A DNA stretch of 64,000 nt from Ignavibacteriota bacterium (GCA_016708125.1 JADJGF010000001.1:4424001-4488000); one strand, 5' to 3'. Shown: positions 9,656 to 20,112, counted from the stretch's first letter. Numbers and translations: made by a program. The notes: a model not told the origin generated them from the sequence alone.

Positions 9656-10876
9656 ATGAAATTTTCACTTCAAATTGCAAACAGATATATTAAATCCAAA
9701 AAGGGAGCAAAATTTCTATCATTAATTTCTGTAATTACAATTGCCGGAATTGCTCTTGGAATTACTGTTTTAATTATGGCAATTTCAATTTTAAACGGAT
9801 TTGATAAAACCGTTAGCGAAAATATTATAAAATTTAACTCACATATAAATATCAGCGGATTTGGTTCAAAAAATCTTGAGAATTTCTCAGCAATTTCTGA
9901 TAAAATAAAATCAGAATTGGGGAAAAAATATTCCACATTTTCTCCTTATATCTCACAAAAAGTTTTGATCTCAAAAAAAGAATTTACGGATGGAATTATT
10001 TTAACCGGAATTGATTCAATTTTTGCCGAGCAATCCTTAAGAAAAATTCTGATAAACGGAAATTTGAATTTATCCGAAAATGATTTCAACATAATTATTG
10101 GAAAAAAACTTGCCTCAAATTTTAAATTAAAAGTCGGAGATTTCATCAACATTATTGCTTTAAAAAATGATGAAATTCCTTCTTTAACAAATATGCCAAC
10201 AATTGAGCAATTTAAAATTTCCGGAATTTACGAAAGCGGAATGGCAGAATATGATGATATTTACGCTTATATAAATTTCAGTACTTCAAAATCTTTGTTT
10301 GAGATTAAAGATGAAATCAGCGGCTACAATATTAATCTCAAAAACATTTCCGAAATTGATTCCGTAAAGGAAAAACTGCAAAGTGTTTTGCCTTATCCGC
10401 ATTATGTTAGAACTTACAGAGATATTAATAAACATATTTTTACTTGGCTTGAGCTTCAGCAAAAACCAATTCCAATTGTGCTTGGATTGATAATTATTGT
10501 TGCTGTTTTTAATATTGTTGGAGCTTTGCTAATGCTGATAATTCAAAAAACCGAAGCAATCGGCGTGTTAAAATCAATGGGCGCAAAGAGAAAACAAATA
10601 ATTCAAATTTTTGTTTTTCAAGGATTATTTTTAGCCGGAGTTGGAATTATTTTGGGAAATTTATTTGCTTTTGTTTTAAGCTGGCTGCAGAATAATTATA
10701 AAATAATTTCTCTGCCAGAACAGATTTATTATTTATCAAGCGTACCAATTTTTATAGATTTTAAAATTTACATTTTGATTTCTGTTCTTGGAATAATTTT
10801 AGCATTTTTTGCTTCGCTTATACCAAGTTTTATAGCATCAAGAATTCAACCAATTACAGCAATTAAATTTAATTAA
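9656..10876 (+). CDS. ABC transporter permease, lipoprotein-releasing LolC/LolE type
   Basis: Protein of 406 residues with the FtsX/MacB/LolCE layout: an N-terminal membrane segment (SLISVITIAGIALGITVLIM, about 22-44), a large periplasmic domain, then three C-terminal segments near 272-300, 320-345 and 370-395. The opening FSLQIANRYIKSKKG resembles LolC/LolE. The stop codon is 2 nt before the next permease, and an ATPase gene follows, giving a complete two-permease plus ATPase exporter. In the known system it extracts outer-membrane lipoproteins from the inner membrane. That role fits a genome rich in lipoproteins. Confidence 0.82.
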   Translation: MKFSLQIANRYIKSKKGAKFLSLISVITIAGIALGITVLIMAISILNGFDKTVSENIIKFNSHINISGFGSKNLENFSAISDKIKSELGKKYSTFSPYISQKVLISKKEFTDGIILTGIDSIFAEQSLRKILINGNLNLSENDFNIIIGKKLASNFKLKVGDFINIIALKNDEIPSLTNMPTIEQFKISGIYESGMAEYDDIYAYINFSTSKSLFEIKDEISGYNINLKNISEIDSVKEKLQSVLPYPHYVRTYRDINKHIFTWLELQQKPIPIVLGLIIIVAVFNIVGALLMLIIQKTEAIGVLKSMGAKRKQIIQIFVFQGLFLAGVGIILGNLFAFVLSWLQNNYKIISLPEQIYYLSSVPIFIDFKIYILISVLGIILAFFASLIPSFIASRIQPITAIKFN

Positions 10877-10877
10877 C

Positions 10878-12104
10878 ATGATTGAATATTTTATAGCAAA
10901 AAAATATTTGCGATCGAAACACAACTTAAATTTTATTTCGGTTATATCATTAATTTCTACAATCGGAGTTACAATCGGCGTTGCGGCTTTAATAATCGTG
11001 CTTTCCGTATTTAACGGATTTGGTTCACTCGTTACAAAAATGCTCGTAAACTTTGATCCTCATTTACGAATTACTTCCCTTTCGGAAAATCAAAATAATT
11101 TAAATGAAGTACAAACTTTTCTTTCAAATTCAGAAATTGTTAAATCATTTGCGCCTTATGCAGAAGGCAAAGTTATTTTGATGAAAAAAAAATCCATGGA
11201 GATTTTAAATTTAAAAGGAATTGAAACTTCAGATTCCGGAAGCATTGAAAGAATAAATCAGCAGCTTTCACTCGGGCAATTCGATTTATCCAAAGAAAAT
11301 AATTTTGATAAAATTATTATTAGCCTACCGATTGCACTTAGATTATCGGCGCAAATTGGCGATACAATTTTTGTAACTTCGGCAAACCAAATAAAAAAAA
11401 CAATTACGCGAATGACAATTCCACAGACAAAAAGATTAATTGTAAGCGGAATTTATGAAATCAATAATAAGCAATATGCTCTGGAATATGCTTTTACAAA
11501 TTTGGAATTTGCACAACAAATTTTAAATATGAAAAAAAATATTTCCGGAGTTGAAATTCTTCTTCATGATTTGGATAAATCGGAAAATCTGAAAGAAGAA
11601 ATTCTAACAAAATTTAAAAATGATAAAATAGATATTTCCACTTGGTATGATTTGCACAAAGATTTGTATCGTGTAATGCTTTTGGAAAGATGGGCGGCGT
11701 ATATTTTACTTTCATTAATAATTGCGGTTGCAGTTTTTAATATTTTAAGTACACTTACAATGTCTGTTTACGAAAAGAAAAAAGATATCGGAGTTTTGCG
11801 CTCAATGGGAGTTACAAGCAATTCAATAAAAAAAATATTTATGTTCGAGGGAATTTTAATCGGCGTTTTAGGAACAACACTTGGATTATTTTTAGGAATA
11901 TTAGTTTGCTATCTTCAAATAAATTTTAATCTTTATTCACTTGATGCAAGCAAATTTATAATTGATACTTTACCGGTTGAAGTTAGAATAAGTGATTTTA
12001 TTGCTGTTTCTATTATGTCTCTTGTACTTACATTTTTCGCGTCAAAATATCCGGCAAATAAAGCATTGAAAACTAAAATTATCGATGCGTTAAAATGGGA
12101 ATAA
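10878..12104 (+). CDS. ABC transporter permease, lipoprotein-releasing LolC/LolE type (second)
   Basis: Protein of 408 residues, paralogous to its upstream neighbour, with the same one plus three membrane-segment layout (N-terminal SVISLISTIGVTIGVAALIIV; C-terminal block with KKDIGVLRSMGVTSNSIKKIF, the conserved FtsX-domain cytoplasmic loop). It starts 2 nt after the first permease and ends 6 nt before the ATPase. Together they would form a LolCE-like heterodimer. Confidence 0.82.
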   Translation: MIEYFIAKKYLRSKHNLNFISVISLISTIGVTIGVAALIIVLSVFNGFGSLVTKMLVNFDPHLRITSLSENQNNLNEVQTFLSNSEIVKSFAPYAEGKVILMKKKSMEILNLKGIETSDSGSIERINQQLSLGQFDLSKENNFDKIIISLPIALRLSAQIGDTIFVTSANQIKKTITRMTIPQTKRLIVSGIYEINNKQYALEYAFTNLEFAQQILNMKKNISGVEILLHDLDKSENLKEEILTKFKNDKIDISTWYDLHKDLYRVMLLERWAAYILLSLIIAVAVFNILSTLTMSVYEKKKDIGVLRSMGVTSNSIKKIFMFEGILIGVLGTTLGLFLGILVCYLQINFNLYSLDASKFIIDTLPVEVRISDFIAVSIMSLVLTFFASKYPANKALKTKIIDALKWE

Positions 12105-12110
12105 AATTTA

Positions 12111-12782
12111 ATGGAAATTTTAAAAGCTTCAAATCTTTTTAAAGTTTTTCAAAAAGGTAATGAAAAAATTACTGTGTTGAATGATGTTACATTAGCAATA
12201 AATCAAAATGAAATTACAATGATTGTTGGCGCTTCCGGAGCCGGCAAAAGTACTTTGCTTCATATTTTAAGCGGCTTGGATAATCCGGATAGCGGTGAAG
12301 TAATTATTGATTCAAAAAATATTTTTAAATTTTCCGAAAATGAAGTTTCGAATTTTAGAAATAAATCAATCGGATTTATTTATCAATTTCATCATCTTTT
12401 ACCGGAATTTACAGCTGCTGAAAATGTTGCAATTGCACAAATGATAAACGGAACATCAAAAAAAGAAGCTTTAGAAAAAAGTTTAGAATTCTTAAAATTA
12501 GTCGGATTAGAAAATAGAAGTAATCATCAGCCGGCAGAATTAAGCGGCGGCGAACAGCAAAGAGTTGCAATTGCACGAGCTTTGGTAAATAATCCAAAAA
12601 TAATTTTTGCAGATGAACCAACCGGAAATCTTGATTCAAAAAATAGCGAGATGATTCACCAACTTTTTCTTGAATTAAAAAATAAACTAAATATCACTTT
12701 GCTGATTGTAACTCATAATCCGGAATTAGTTAAACTTGCCGATCGAGTTTTGGAAATGAAAGACGGAAATGTAATTGGGTAA
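12111..12782 (+). CDS. lolD: ABC transporter ATPase LolD-like
   Basis: Protein of 223 residues, the normal length for LolD/MacB-type ATPases. It has Walker A GASGAGKST (about 43-51), the signature LSGGEQQRVAIARAL, Walker B IIFADEPTGNLD and the switch histidine in VTHNPEL. It is the last gene of the three-gene operon and is followed by a hairpin terminator. It would energise lipoprotein release by the two preceding permeases. Confidence 0.87.
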   Translation: MEILKASNLFKVFQKGNEKITVLNDVTLAINQNEITMIVGASGAGKSTLLHILSGLDNPDSGEVIIDSKNIFKFSENEVSNFRNKSIGFIYQFHHLLPEFTAAENVAIAQMINGTSKKEALEKSLEFLKLVGLENRSNHQPAELSGGEQQRVAIARALVNNPKIIFADEPTGNLDSKNSEMIHQLFLELKNKLNITLLIVTHNPELVKLADRVLEMKDGNVIG

Positions 12783-12790
12783 TTTTTTAA

Positions 12791-12825
12791 AAGAAACCCA
12801 ACTTTTCAGAAAAGTTAGGTTTCTT
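12791..12825. terminator. Bidirectional hairpin terminator
   Basis: AAGAAACC-CAACTTTTC pairs with GAAAAGTT-A-GGTTTCTT in the gap between the convergent lolD-like gene and the T9SS gene, with AT-rich flanks on both sides. Confidence 0.75.
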
Positions 12826-12844
12826 AAAATTCTAATTTTAAATT

Positions 12845-14509
12845 TTATTTAAGTAAAGTCATTTTCTTAATTTCAGAAAATTCACCAACTTGTAATTTGT
12901 AAAAATAAATTCCGCTTGGAAGATTTGCTGCATTAAAATTAACTTCATAATTTCCGGCTGATTTTTGTTCGTTTACCAATGTTGAAATTTCTTTTCCTAA
13001 AATATCATAAACCGAAATTTTAACAATTGACATTTCGCCTTTTGCATTTACCGGAATTGAATAATTTATTTTTGTATTCGGATTAAATGGATTTGGATAA
13101 TTTTGTTCTAAAACATAATTATCAGAAATAACATTTTTAGGATTTTCAACTCCTACTACAACATCACTTTCAATTATCCACAAATATTTATCTTCAGCCC
13201 AAACTGAAAAATCTGCACTATAATTTGTAAATACATATTCATGTTTTCCATCTTTATCCATATCATTTGCCGGCATTCCATAAAACATTCTTGGCGTTAA
13301 AACTGCTGTGTCTGTTGGAGAAAGTCCACTTTCTTCCCAAATATCAAAGAGTATATTTAAACTCCAGCTTGATGAATCTGCGGGATCACCAGTTCCATTA
13401 TATTCCAAATCAAAAATTTGTCCGTTTCTTTCGCCGCCAATCATTAAGTCCAAATTATTATCATTGTCGGGATCAGCAATATACATTGATTTTAATCCGC
13501 CTTCCGCAGTTACCGGAATACGGTAAAATGGTTTAATATCTTCCGGAGTAATTTGACTAACATCGGTAATTCCAGTAATGATAAACATTGTGTTTGTTGG
13601 TTCAGAACCAGCCCAATATAATTCGTTTACACCGTCACTATTTACATCGGCAACGCGTAATCCATCAACAGCACCGTAATCAGTTGTTGATATACTATCC
13701 AATGAAGTTACTAAATCGTATTGGCTATCACCGTTACATTCAAAAAATCTCAAAGTCATGTTTGCCCAAACCGAAGCATAAATTTCATTTTTTCCATCGT
13801 TATCTAAATCACCGGTTGTAACACTGTAAAGTGAGCCATCGAAAAATTCTTGATGATTAAATTCGATTTTAAAACTTCCGAATCCCGATAAAGCTCCGGT
13901 TGCAGAAACAACAAAAATTTCTCTTCCTCTATCGCCCATTCTTACACCGCAAATTAATTCATTCTTTCCATCTTTATCAATATCTTCAATCGTTAATCCA
14001 AAAGGACGAAAATCCAATCCATTATCTAAATTAAAATTCCAAGTTTTATGCGCAGTAACAGAACCCAAATCACCTTTTCCATATTTATTTTCACCTACAA
14101 CTCCGCTCCATTCAAAAAACCAAAGTCTGGGCGGACTGTCATCAGCGGCAACGGTAGGCAACGTAATAACGATATCAACCTTGCCGGTATTATCCAAATC
14201 ACCTACCGCAATTCCCGGAAAAGTATTTACGGAAACCGGAAATTCCCAATACCAAACTAAATCATAAGTATTATCAGCTGAAGCTTCATACATTAAAACA
14301 AAGTTTCGTTCAAGATCTGTCCAGCCGCACATAAATTCTCCCCAACCGTCTTGATCAGTATCAAACCCAGCTTTGATAATAGAGATTTCCGAAGCTGCAC
14401 CGGAACCTAAAAATGGTTTTTCCGCAAGCGACCAAGCAACATCCCAATTGTTTTGAGCGCTCAAAGTTGCAGCGAATAAAATTATAAAAAGGGAAAAATA
14501 TTTTTTCAT
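12845..14509 (-). CDS. Secreted FG-GAP/VCBS-repeat protein with T9SS sorting domain
   Basis: Protein of 554 residues: signal peptide (MKKYFSLFIILFAATLSAQ), then repeats of the DxDxDG type (DTDQDGWGE, DIDKDGKNE, DLDNDGKNE, DVNSDGVNE, DMDKDGKHE). The C-terminal sorting domain contains LEQNYPNPFNPNTKI and ends in KMTLLK. It is a paralogue of the protein at 235-2268 with the same architecture and is likewise expected on the cell surface through T9SS. The molecular role is not known. Confidence 0.85.
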   Translation of the reverse strand: MKKYFSLFIILFAATLSAQNNWDVAWSLAEKPFLGSGAASEISIIKAGFDTDQDGWGEFMCGWTDLERNFVLMYEASADNTYDLVWYWEFPVSVNTFPGIAVGDLDNTGKVDIVITLPTVAADDSPPRLWFFEWSGVVGENKYGKGDLGSVTAHKTWNFNLDNGLDFRPFGLTIEDIDKDGKNELICGVRMGDRGREIFVVSATGALSGFGSFKIEFNHQEFFDGSLYSVTTGDLDNDGKNEIYASVWANMTLRFFECNGDSQYDLVTSLDSISTTDYGAVDGLRVADVNSDGVNELYWAGSEPTNTMFIITGITDVSQITPEDIKPFYRIPVTAEGGLKSMYIADPDNDNNLDLMIGGERNGQIFDLEYNGTGDPADSSSWSLNILFDIWEESGLSPTDTAVLTPRMFYGMPANDMDKDGKHEYVFTNYSADFSVWAEDKYLWIIESDVVVGVENPKNVISDNYVLEQNYPNPFNPNTKINYSIPVNAKGEMSIVKISVYDILGKEISTLVNEQKSAGNYEVNFNAANLPSGIYFYKLQVGEFSEIKKMTLLK

Positions 14510-14659
14510 GATTCCTCACTTTGTTAAATTGTTAAAATTAGTTCACCAAATTTATAAATGAAACTTTTTAGAATTATTGTAGAAGTTATAAAAAGAATTA
14601 TACTAAATCAAAAACATAAACAGAAAGTATTGAACAAAAAATAAATGAATGTATAAAAA

Positions 14660-16174
14660 TTACTTTTTTGTAATATCTTTTATATATTCATAAATCAACC
14701 GAACACCAAATCCGGTGCAGTAATCTTTTGTGTAGTTTGTCAAATCATTACTTAATGCCGGTCCGGCAATATCAATGTGGGCATAAGGAATTTTTTCATC
14801 TACAAATTTTTCTAAAAATTTTCCGGCTGTAATTGCTCCGCCCCAACGCGGACCAAGATTGCTTACATCCGCAATTTTACTTTCTATCAAATTGTTAAAT
14901 TCATCCCAAAATGGTAAACGCCAAGTTTGTTCATAAGTTTCTTTGGATGCAATTTGAATGCGATTTGCAATTTCATCATTTTTTGTAAACACACCGGCGG
15001 TAAATAATCCAAGTGCAACAGCAACTGCTCCGGTTAATGTCGCAAAATCAATTATTTCATCTGGATTTAATTTTGAAGCATATTCTAAAGCATCAGCAAG
15101 AATTATTCTTCCTTCCGCATCTGTGTCTTTCACTTCAATAGTTTTACCAGAAGATGTAGAAATTATATCTCCGGGTTTGTATGAATTTCCCGAAATCGAA
15201 TTTTCAACTGCTGGAACTATTCCAATAATTTCAATCGGTAAATTATTTTTTTCAGCGGCTTTAATAATACCAAATACAGTCGCACCGCCAGCCATATCTG
15301 CTTTCATTTGAAGCATTCCGGCTGTTGGTTTTATTGATAATCCGCCGGTATCGTAAGTTACACCTTTACCGACTAGACAAATTTTATACTTTGATTTTAC
15401 TTTTGGTTTATACTCAGCAATTATCATTACCGGTTTATTTGCACTTCCTTTTCCAACGGATAGAATTGCATTCATCTTTTGTTTTTTGAGTTGAGCTTCG
15501 GTAAGAATTTTAACTTTCACCAAAGTTTTCTTAAACTCATTTTTAACTCTTTCTGCAAACTCAATTGGGGTAAGAATATTAGCGGGTTCGTTAACTAAAT
15601 CTCTGGTAAAGTAAACCGATTGCGAAATGTTTGATGATAACTCAATAATATTTTTTGCGAATATTTTTTCTTTAATTTCTATAAAAACATTTAACTTTTT
15701 AAGCTTCTCGGTTTTAGAAAAATATTTTCTAAAATTATAATTGCCTAAATAAATTCCCTCTAAAATTGATTGATAAAAATATTGTTCGGATTTGAAAAAT
15801 TCTTTGTAATTCTCAAATTCTATATTCGGAATAAATAAATTTTCCAAATTTTGATTTTCTAAAAATTGAATCAATCCGGCAAAATAATTTCTAAAAAAAT
15901 CATTATTAAATTTTTTATCAATTTTAATTCTTTTTATGAATGTTAATTCCGGACTGCATGAATTCCAAATTTTTATTTCAGAAATTTTATGGTCAAGCAG
16001 TTGCAGCTTTTGAGCTTCACTAATTTCAATTTTTTGATTTGTTAAAATTTTATCAAGATTTTCATTTTCGCGGATAAAGAAAATTTTTGCGGAATTATAT
16101 TTATAATTTTTAATTCTATCAAGAGCTTGTATTTTTAAATCAAATATCATTTTGCTGCCAAATATTTTTTTCAT
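14660..16174 (-). CDS. pepA: Leucyl aminopeptidase, M17 family
   Basis: Protein of 504 residues. The C-terminal catalytic half has VGKGVTYDTGGLSIKP (near 268), a metal-binding KADMAGGA stretch and the signature DTDAEGRIILADAL (near 348), so the two-metal site and catalytic residues look intact. It is a cytoplasmic exopeptidase that removes N-terminal residues from peptides. Its start overlaps the 3' end of the DHH phosphoesterase gene by 35 nt, which suggests translational coupling. The N-terminal half is divergent, as usual in this family. Confidence 0.9.
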   Translation of the reverse strand: MKKIFGSKMIFDLKIQALDRIKNYKYNSAKIFFIRENENLDKILTNQKIEISEAQKLQLLDHKISEIKIWNSCSPELTFIKRIKIDKKFNNDFFRNYFAGLIQFLENQNLENLFIPNIEFENYKEFFKSEQYFYQSILEGIYLGNYNFRKYFSKTEKLKKLNVFIEIKEKIFAKNIIELSSNISQSVYFTRDLVNEPANILTPIEFAERVKNEFKKTLVKVKILTEAQLKKQKMNAILSVGKGSANKPVMIIAEYKPKVKSKYKICLVGKGVTYDTGGLSIKPTAGMLQMKADMAGGATVFGIIKAAEKNNLPIEIIGIVPAVENSISGNSYKPGDIISTSSGKTIEVKDTDAEGRIILADALEYASKLNPDEIIDFATLTGAVAVALGLFTAGVFTKNDEIANRIQIASKETYEQTWRLPFWDEFNNLIESKIADVSNLGPRWGGAITAGKFLEKFVDEKIPYAHIDIAGPALSNDLTNYTKDYCTGFGVRLIYEYIKDITKK

Positions 16175-17159
16175 AAATCTTAATTATTTCTTCTGCTTCA
16201 TAAATTACTTGAGGAATTATTTCATCTAAATTTACATTATGAAGTCTGGAGCCCGCCGCATTTAAGTGTCCGCCGCCTTTAAACTTTTCCGCCAAAATAT
16301 TAACCGGAATTTTTTCTTTCGACCTATAGCTAATTTTAATTCCATTTCCCAATTCAAAAAATAAAATTCCAATTTTAACACCTTTTGTATTTAACGCAAA
16401 GTTTACAAATCCATCAACATCAGCTTCAATTCCATTTACTTCTTTAAGTATTTTCTGTGTGATAATCATATACGAAACTTTTCCGGAATCGGAAATTTTA
16501 ATTGTTGATAAAGAATAACCCAACATTTTATTTCTGCTGAAATCATATTGCGAATAAATTTTATCGTAAACTTCTTCTGTACTAATTCCAAAGTCTAAAA
16601 GCTTAGCGATTTTGCGATGAAGTTCTGAACTTGTTTTGGAATATCTGAATGATCCGGTATCCGTCATTATTGCTGAATAAAGTGCAAGTGAAATTTTTTG
16701 ATTCAATTTTAGTTTATCATTTGACTGAATAAAATCAAAAATTATTTCTCCGGTTGAAGATTTAAATTCATCAATAAAATTATATTCCGTAAAATTTTCC
16801 GGATTTGTATGATGATCAATACAAATAATTTTTCCTTTAAAATTTCTAAATGAATTTTCCATTATGGAAGTTCTATCGAGATGATTTAAATCCAAAATAA
16901 TTGCGGCTTCAAATTCTTCAAATACTGATTTATGTTTTGTTTCATCGAAAACTTCAACAGAATTTTCTTCATCCAAAAATTTAATATTGTAAGGTGTTTC
17001 AGATTTATTTATAATTCGAAATTTTTTATTTAATTGTTTAAGAATTTCTGCAAAGGCAATCTCAGAACCAATAGCGTCCGGATCCGGATTAACATGAGTT
17101 GAAATTATAAATGAAGAAAATTTGTTGAGTAACTCAAATAAGTACGAATTATTTAACAT
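16140..17159 (-). CDS. DHH-family phosphoesterase, NrnA-like
   Basis: Protein of 339 residues. The DHH domain begins with ISTHVNPDPDAIGSE (near 19-33), continues with DLNHLDRT and CIDHHTNPENF (the eponymous DHH), and the C-terminal DHHA1 domain shows FKGGGHLNAAGSR. NrnA-type enzymes degrade short oligoribonucleotides and often dephosphorylate pAp. Which activity dominates here cannot be told. The gene overlaps pepA by 35 nt, and the pair is probably one transcript. Confidence 0.85.
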   Translation of the reverse strand: MLNNSYLFELLNKFSSFIISTHVNPDPDAIGSEIAFAEILKQLNKKFRIINKSETPYNIKFLDEENSVEVFDETKHKSVFEEFEAAIILDLNHLDRTSIMENSFRNFKGKIICIDHHTNPENFTEYNFIDEFKSSTGEIIFDFIQSNDKLKLNQKISLALYSAIMTDTGSFRYSKTSSELHRKIAKLLDFGISTEEVYDKIYSQYDFSRNKMLGYSLSTIKISDSGKVSYMIITQKILKEVNGIEADVDGFVNFALNTKGVKIGILFFELGNGIKISYRSKEKIPVNILAEKFKGGGHLNAAGSRLHNVNLDEIIPQVIYEAEEIIKIYEKNIWQQNDI

Positions 17160-17199
17160 ATTTAAGCTGCCAAAGAATTGTATTTTTGCAAAGAAAAAC

Positions 17200-17220
17200 T
17201 GGCGGGAAAAATTCCCGCCA
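17200..17220 (-). terminator. Rho-independent terminator after korB
   Basis: Stem TGGCGGGAA/TTCCCGCCA with a GTTTTTC tail on the minus strand, 9 nt past the korB stop. Confidence 0.85.
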
Positions 17221-17228
17221 AGAATATT

Positions 17229-18269
17229 TTAGTTTTCAGAAACTTCCCAAGTGTTAGTAGCAAAAAGTAATTTTTCCAAATCACCTTTTCCTTTTTTCTT
17301 CTGTACTTGTTCAATTTGTTCAACCATAGCTTCATCGTAAGTCGGTTTGAATACTTGTCTAAATACACCAATTGGAGTTGGTAAATTAGGATCATCAGTT
17401 AAGTGAGAAAGAATAAAAGCTCTGACCATTCCATGATCTTTTTCATCGTGTACAATTACATCATTAATTGAATGCTTTCCGTCGTTTAGATCAACAATAA
17501 CCGGAGTAAATCCTTCAAGCTTAATTCCCTTATCTTTATTTTTACCAAATAGCATTGGTTTGCCATGTTCTAATACAACAACATGATCATCTTTGGTTTC
17601 TTTCTCGGTAAGAAGTTCAAATGCGCCGTCATTAAAAATATTACAGTTTTGATAAACTTCAACAAATGCCAAACCTTTATGAGCAGCTGCTCTATCAACC
17701 ATTTCGGCAAGATGTTTTGGTTCGCGATCAATAGATCTTGCAACAAATGTTGCGTTTGAACCCAATGCAAGTGACAGTGCATTAAAAGGATAATCAACAC
17801 TTCCGTAGGGAGAAGTTTTTGTAACTTTCCCTTTTTCTGATGTTGGAGAGTATTGACCTTTGGTTAATCCGTAAATTCTATTATTAAACAGAATCATTTT
17901 CAAATCAATATTTTTTCTGCATGCGTGAATAAAATGATTTCCGCCGATACTTAATAAATCTCCATCACCGGTTGCAACCCAAACAGTTAAATCGGGTCGT
18001 GCAATTTTTAATCCGGTTGCAATTGCAGGAGCTCTTCCGTGAATTCCATGAAATCCATAAGTTCCCATATAGTATGGAAATCTACTTGAACATCCAATTC
18101 CAGAAACCCAAACAACTTTTTCCTTTTCGATATTTTCTATATTTGGTAAAGTTCTTTGAACTTGCGCAAGTATTGAATAATCTCCGCAGCCCGGACACCA
18201 TCTTACATCTTGCCCGCTTGAAAAATCTTTTGATGTATATTTTTGTGTCTTTATTTCTGTGTTACTCAT
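17229..18269 (-). CDS. korB: 2-oxoacid:ferredoxin oxidoreductase, beta subunit
   Basis: Protein of 346 residues. The N-terminal WCPGCGDY binds the [4Fe-4S] cluster with later cysteines; GDGDLLSIGGNHFIHA and NNRIYGLTKGQYSPTSE form the thiamine diphosphate/Mg site (GDGX..NN). It pairs with the alpha subunit gene upstream (8-nt overlap). The complex oxidatively decarboxylates a 2-oxoacid to the acyl-CoA with ferredoxin reduction, or works in reverse to fix CO2. The SPTSEKGKVT wording is typical of the 2-oxoglutarate subgroup, but pyruvate or another 2-oxoacid cannot be excluded. Confidence 0.85.
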   Translation of the reverse strand: MSNTEIKTQKYTSKDFSSGQDVRWCPGCGDYSILAQVQRTLPNIENIEKEKVVWVSGIGCSSRFPYYMGTYGFHGIHGRAPAIATGLKIARPDLTVWVATGDGDLLSIGGNHFIHACRKNIDLKMILFNNRIYGLTKGQYSPTSEKGKVTKTSPYGSVDYPFNALSLALGSNATFVARSIDREPKHLAEMVDRAAAHKGLAFVEVYQNCNIFNDGAFELLTEKETKDDHVVVLEHGKPMLFGKNKDKGIKLEGFTPVIVDLNDGKHSINDVIVHDEKDHGMVRAFILSHLTDDPNLPTPIGVFRQVFKPTYDEAMVEQIEQVQKKKGKGDLEKLLFATNTWEVSEN

Positions 18270-20112
18270 TTTTTCCTCCTAAAACTTCTACTATCTTTGC
18301 TTCAATATCTCCAACCCTAAAAGGCAATCCGCGTACAACATTAAATTGTATTATAGGAATAAGAAATTCACTTTTTAAAACTTTTGCCATTTGCCCCATA
18401 TTAATTTCTGGTAAAAAAACATATTTAAAACTTCGTAAAACTTCTTCCGTGTTTTTAGGCATCGGATTAATATACCTAAAATGAGCTTGAGCAACTTTAT
18501 AACCTTTTTTGCGCGAATGCATTACTGCTTCTTTAATAGCGCCATAAGTTCCACCCCAGCCAATTACTAAAATATCGGCATCATTATCACCTTCTATTTC
18601 CAAATTTGGAATAGAATTGGCCATATTTCTTATTTTTTGGTCCCTAATTTTTATCATTTCAAAATGATTATCCGAATCATAACTAACATTTCCGGAAATA
18701 TTTGCTTTTTCAAGTCCGCCGATTCTATGTTCTAATCCGGGAGTTCCGGGAATAGCCCAAGGTCTTACCAAATTTTCATCTCTTGAGTATGGTTGATAAG
18801 AATCTATATCTGTATGAAATTTAACCGGAATTTCAGGTATTGAATCCACACTTGGAATTTGCCACGGTTCTGTTCCGTTTGCTAGATATCCATCGGTTAA
18901 TAAAATAACCGGACTCATATAAGTTAACGCTAATCTTGATGCTTCAATTGACATATCGAAACAATCACTTGGTGTAGCTGCAGCAACTACTGCAACAGGA
19001 GATTCACCATTTCTTCCATATAAAGCTTGAAGTAAATCAGCTTGTTCAGTTTTTGTTGGTAAACCGGTACTTGGTCCGCCGCGTTGAACATTTACAATTA
19101 CTAAAGGCAATTCAGTCATAACAGCTAAACCGGTTGCTTCTGTTTTTAAAGCTAAACCGGGACCGCTTGTAGTTGTAATTGCTAAACTTCCGCCAAAAGC
19201 AGCACCAATTGCAGATGCAATTCCGGAGATTTCATCTTCAGCTTGAAATGTTTTAACTCCAAACTCTTTATATTTACTTAAATATTGTAAAATATCCGAA
19301 GCTGGAGTAATGGGATAAGAACCTAAGAATAATTGTAAGCCAGCTTTTTCGGCGGCAACTACAAATCCCAAAGCAGTGGCTTCGTTTCCGGAAATATTTC
19401 TATAAACTCCGGATTTTAATTTTGCAGGATCAATAGTATATCGAGTCGTAAATCTTTCCGTAATATCGCCAAAATTATAACCGGCTTTCAATGCTTTTTC
19501 ATTTGCATCAATAATATCAGGTTTATTTTTAAATTTTGATTCAATCCAATTTACTGTTTGATCAATTGGTCTATTATATAACCAATACATTAAGCCTAAA
19601 GCAAAAAAGTTTTTACATCTTGATTTTTCCTTTTGACTTAGCGGACTTTCTTCCAATGCAGTAAAAGTTAAAGACGTTATTGGAATATCCATAATTTCAT
19701 AACCATCTAAAGTTCCGTCTTCCAAAGGATTGCTTTCGTATTCAGCTAATTTCAGATTTTTTTTATCAAACGCATCTGAGTTTACAATTATTAAACCATT
19801 TCTTTTAAGTTCGGGTAAATTTTTCTTTAATGCTGCCGGATTCATTGCAACTAAAACATCCGGAACATCACCGGGAGTGTGAATATCTTCGCTGCTAAAA
19901 TGTAATTGAAATCCGCTAACACCGTATAAAGTTCCGGCAGGAGCTCTAATTTCTGCTGGATAATCCGGTAAAGTACTTAAATCATTTCCAAGAACTGCTG
20001 TTGTATCACTAAATTGAGTTCCGGTCAACTGCATTCCATCACCGGAATCTCCGGCAAAACGAACTGTAACTTCATCAATATGCTTTTCTACTTTTTCTCT
20101 TACTTCTGACAT
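18262..20112 (-). CDS. korA: 2-oxoacid:ferredoxin oxidoreductase, fused gamma-alpha subunit
   Basis: Protein of 616 residues from the ATG at 20112 (a TTG five codons upstream is less likely). The N-terminal 190 residues are the gamma domain (VRFAGDSGDGMQLTG), fused to the alpha pyrimidine-binding domain (EDEISGIASAIGAAFGG, GPGLALKTEATGLAV) as in KorA of Bacteroidota and Actinobacteria. The stop overlaps korB by 8 nt, so the two subunits are translationally coupled. The complex feeds reduced ferredoxin from the TCA cycle. Confidence 0.87.
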   Translation of the reverse strand: MSEVREKVEKHIDEVTVRFAGDSGDGMQLTGTQFSDTTAVLGNDLSTLPDYPAEIRAPAGTLYGVSGFQLHFSSEDIHTPGDVPDVLVAMNPAALKKNLPELKRNGLIIVNSDAFDKKNLKLAEYESNPLEDGTLDGYEIMDIPITSLTFTALEESPLSQKEKSRCKNFFALGLMYWLYNRPIDQTVNWIESKFKNKPDIIDANEKALKAGYNFGDITERFTTRYTIDPAKLKSGVYRNISGNEATALGFVVAAEKAGLQLFLGSYPITPASDILQYLSKYKEFGVKTFQAEDEISGIASAIGAAFGGSLAITTTSGPGLALKTEATGLAVMTELPLVIVNVQRGGPSTGLPTKTEQADLLQALYGRNGESPVAVVAAATPSDCFDMSIEASRLALTYMSPVILLTDGYLANGTEPWQIPSVDSIPEIPVKFHTDIDSYQPYSRDENLVRPWAIPGTPGLEHRIGGLEKANISGNVSYDSDNHFEMIKIRDQKIRNMANSIPNLEIEGDNDADILVIGWGGTYGAIKEAVMHSRKKGYKVAQAHFRYINPMPKNTEEVLRSFKYVFLPEINMGQMAKVLKSEFLIPIIQFNVVRGLPFRVGDIEAKIVEVLGGKNE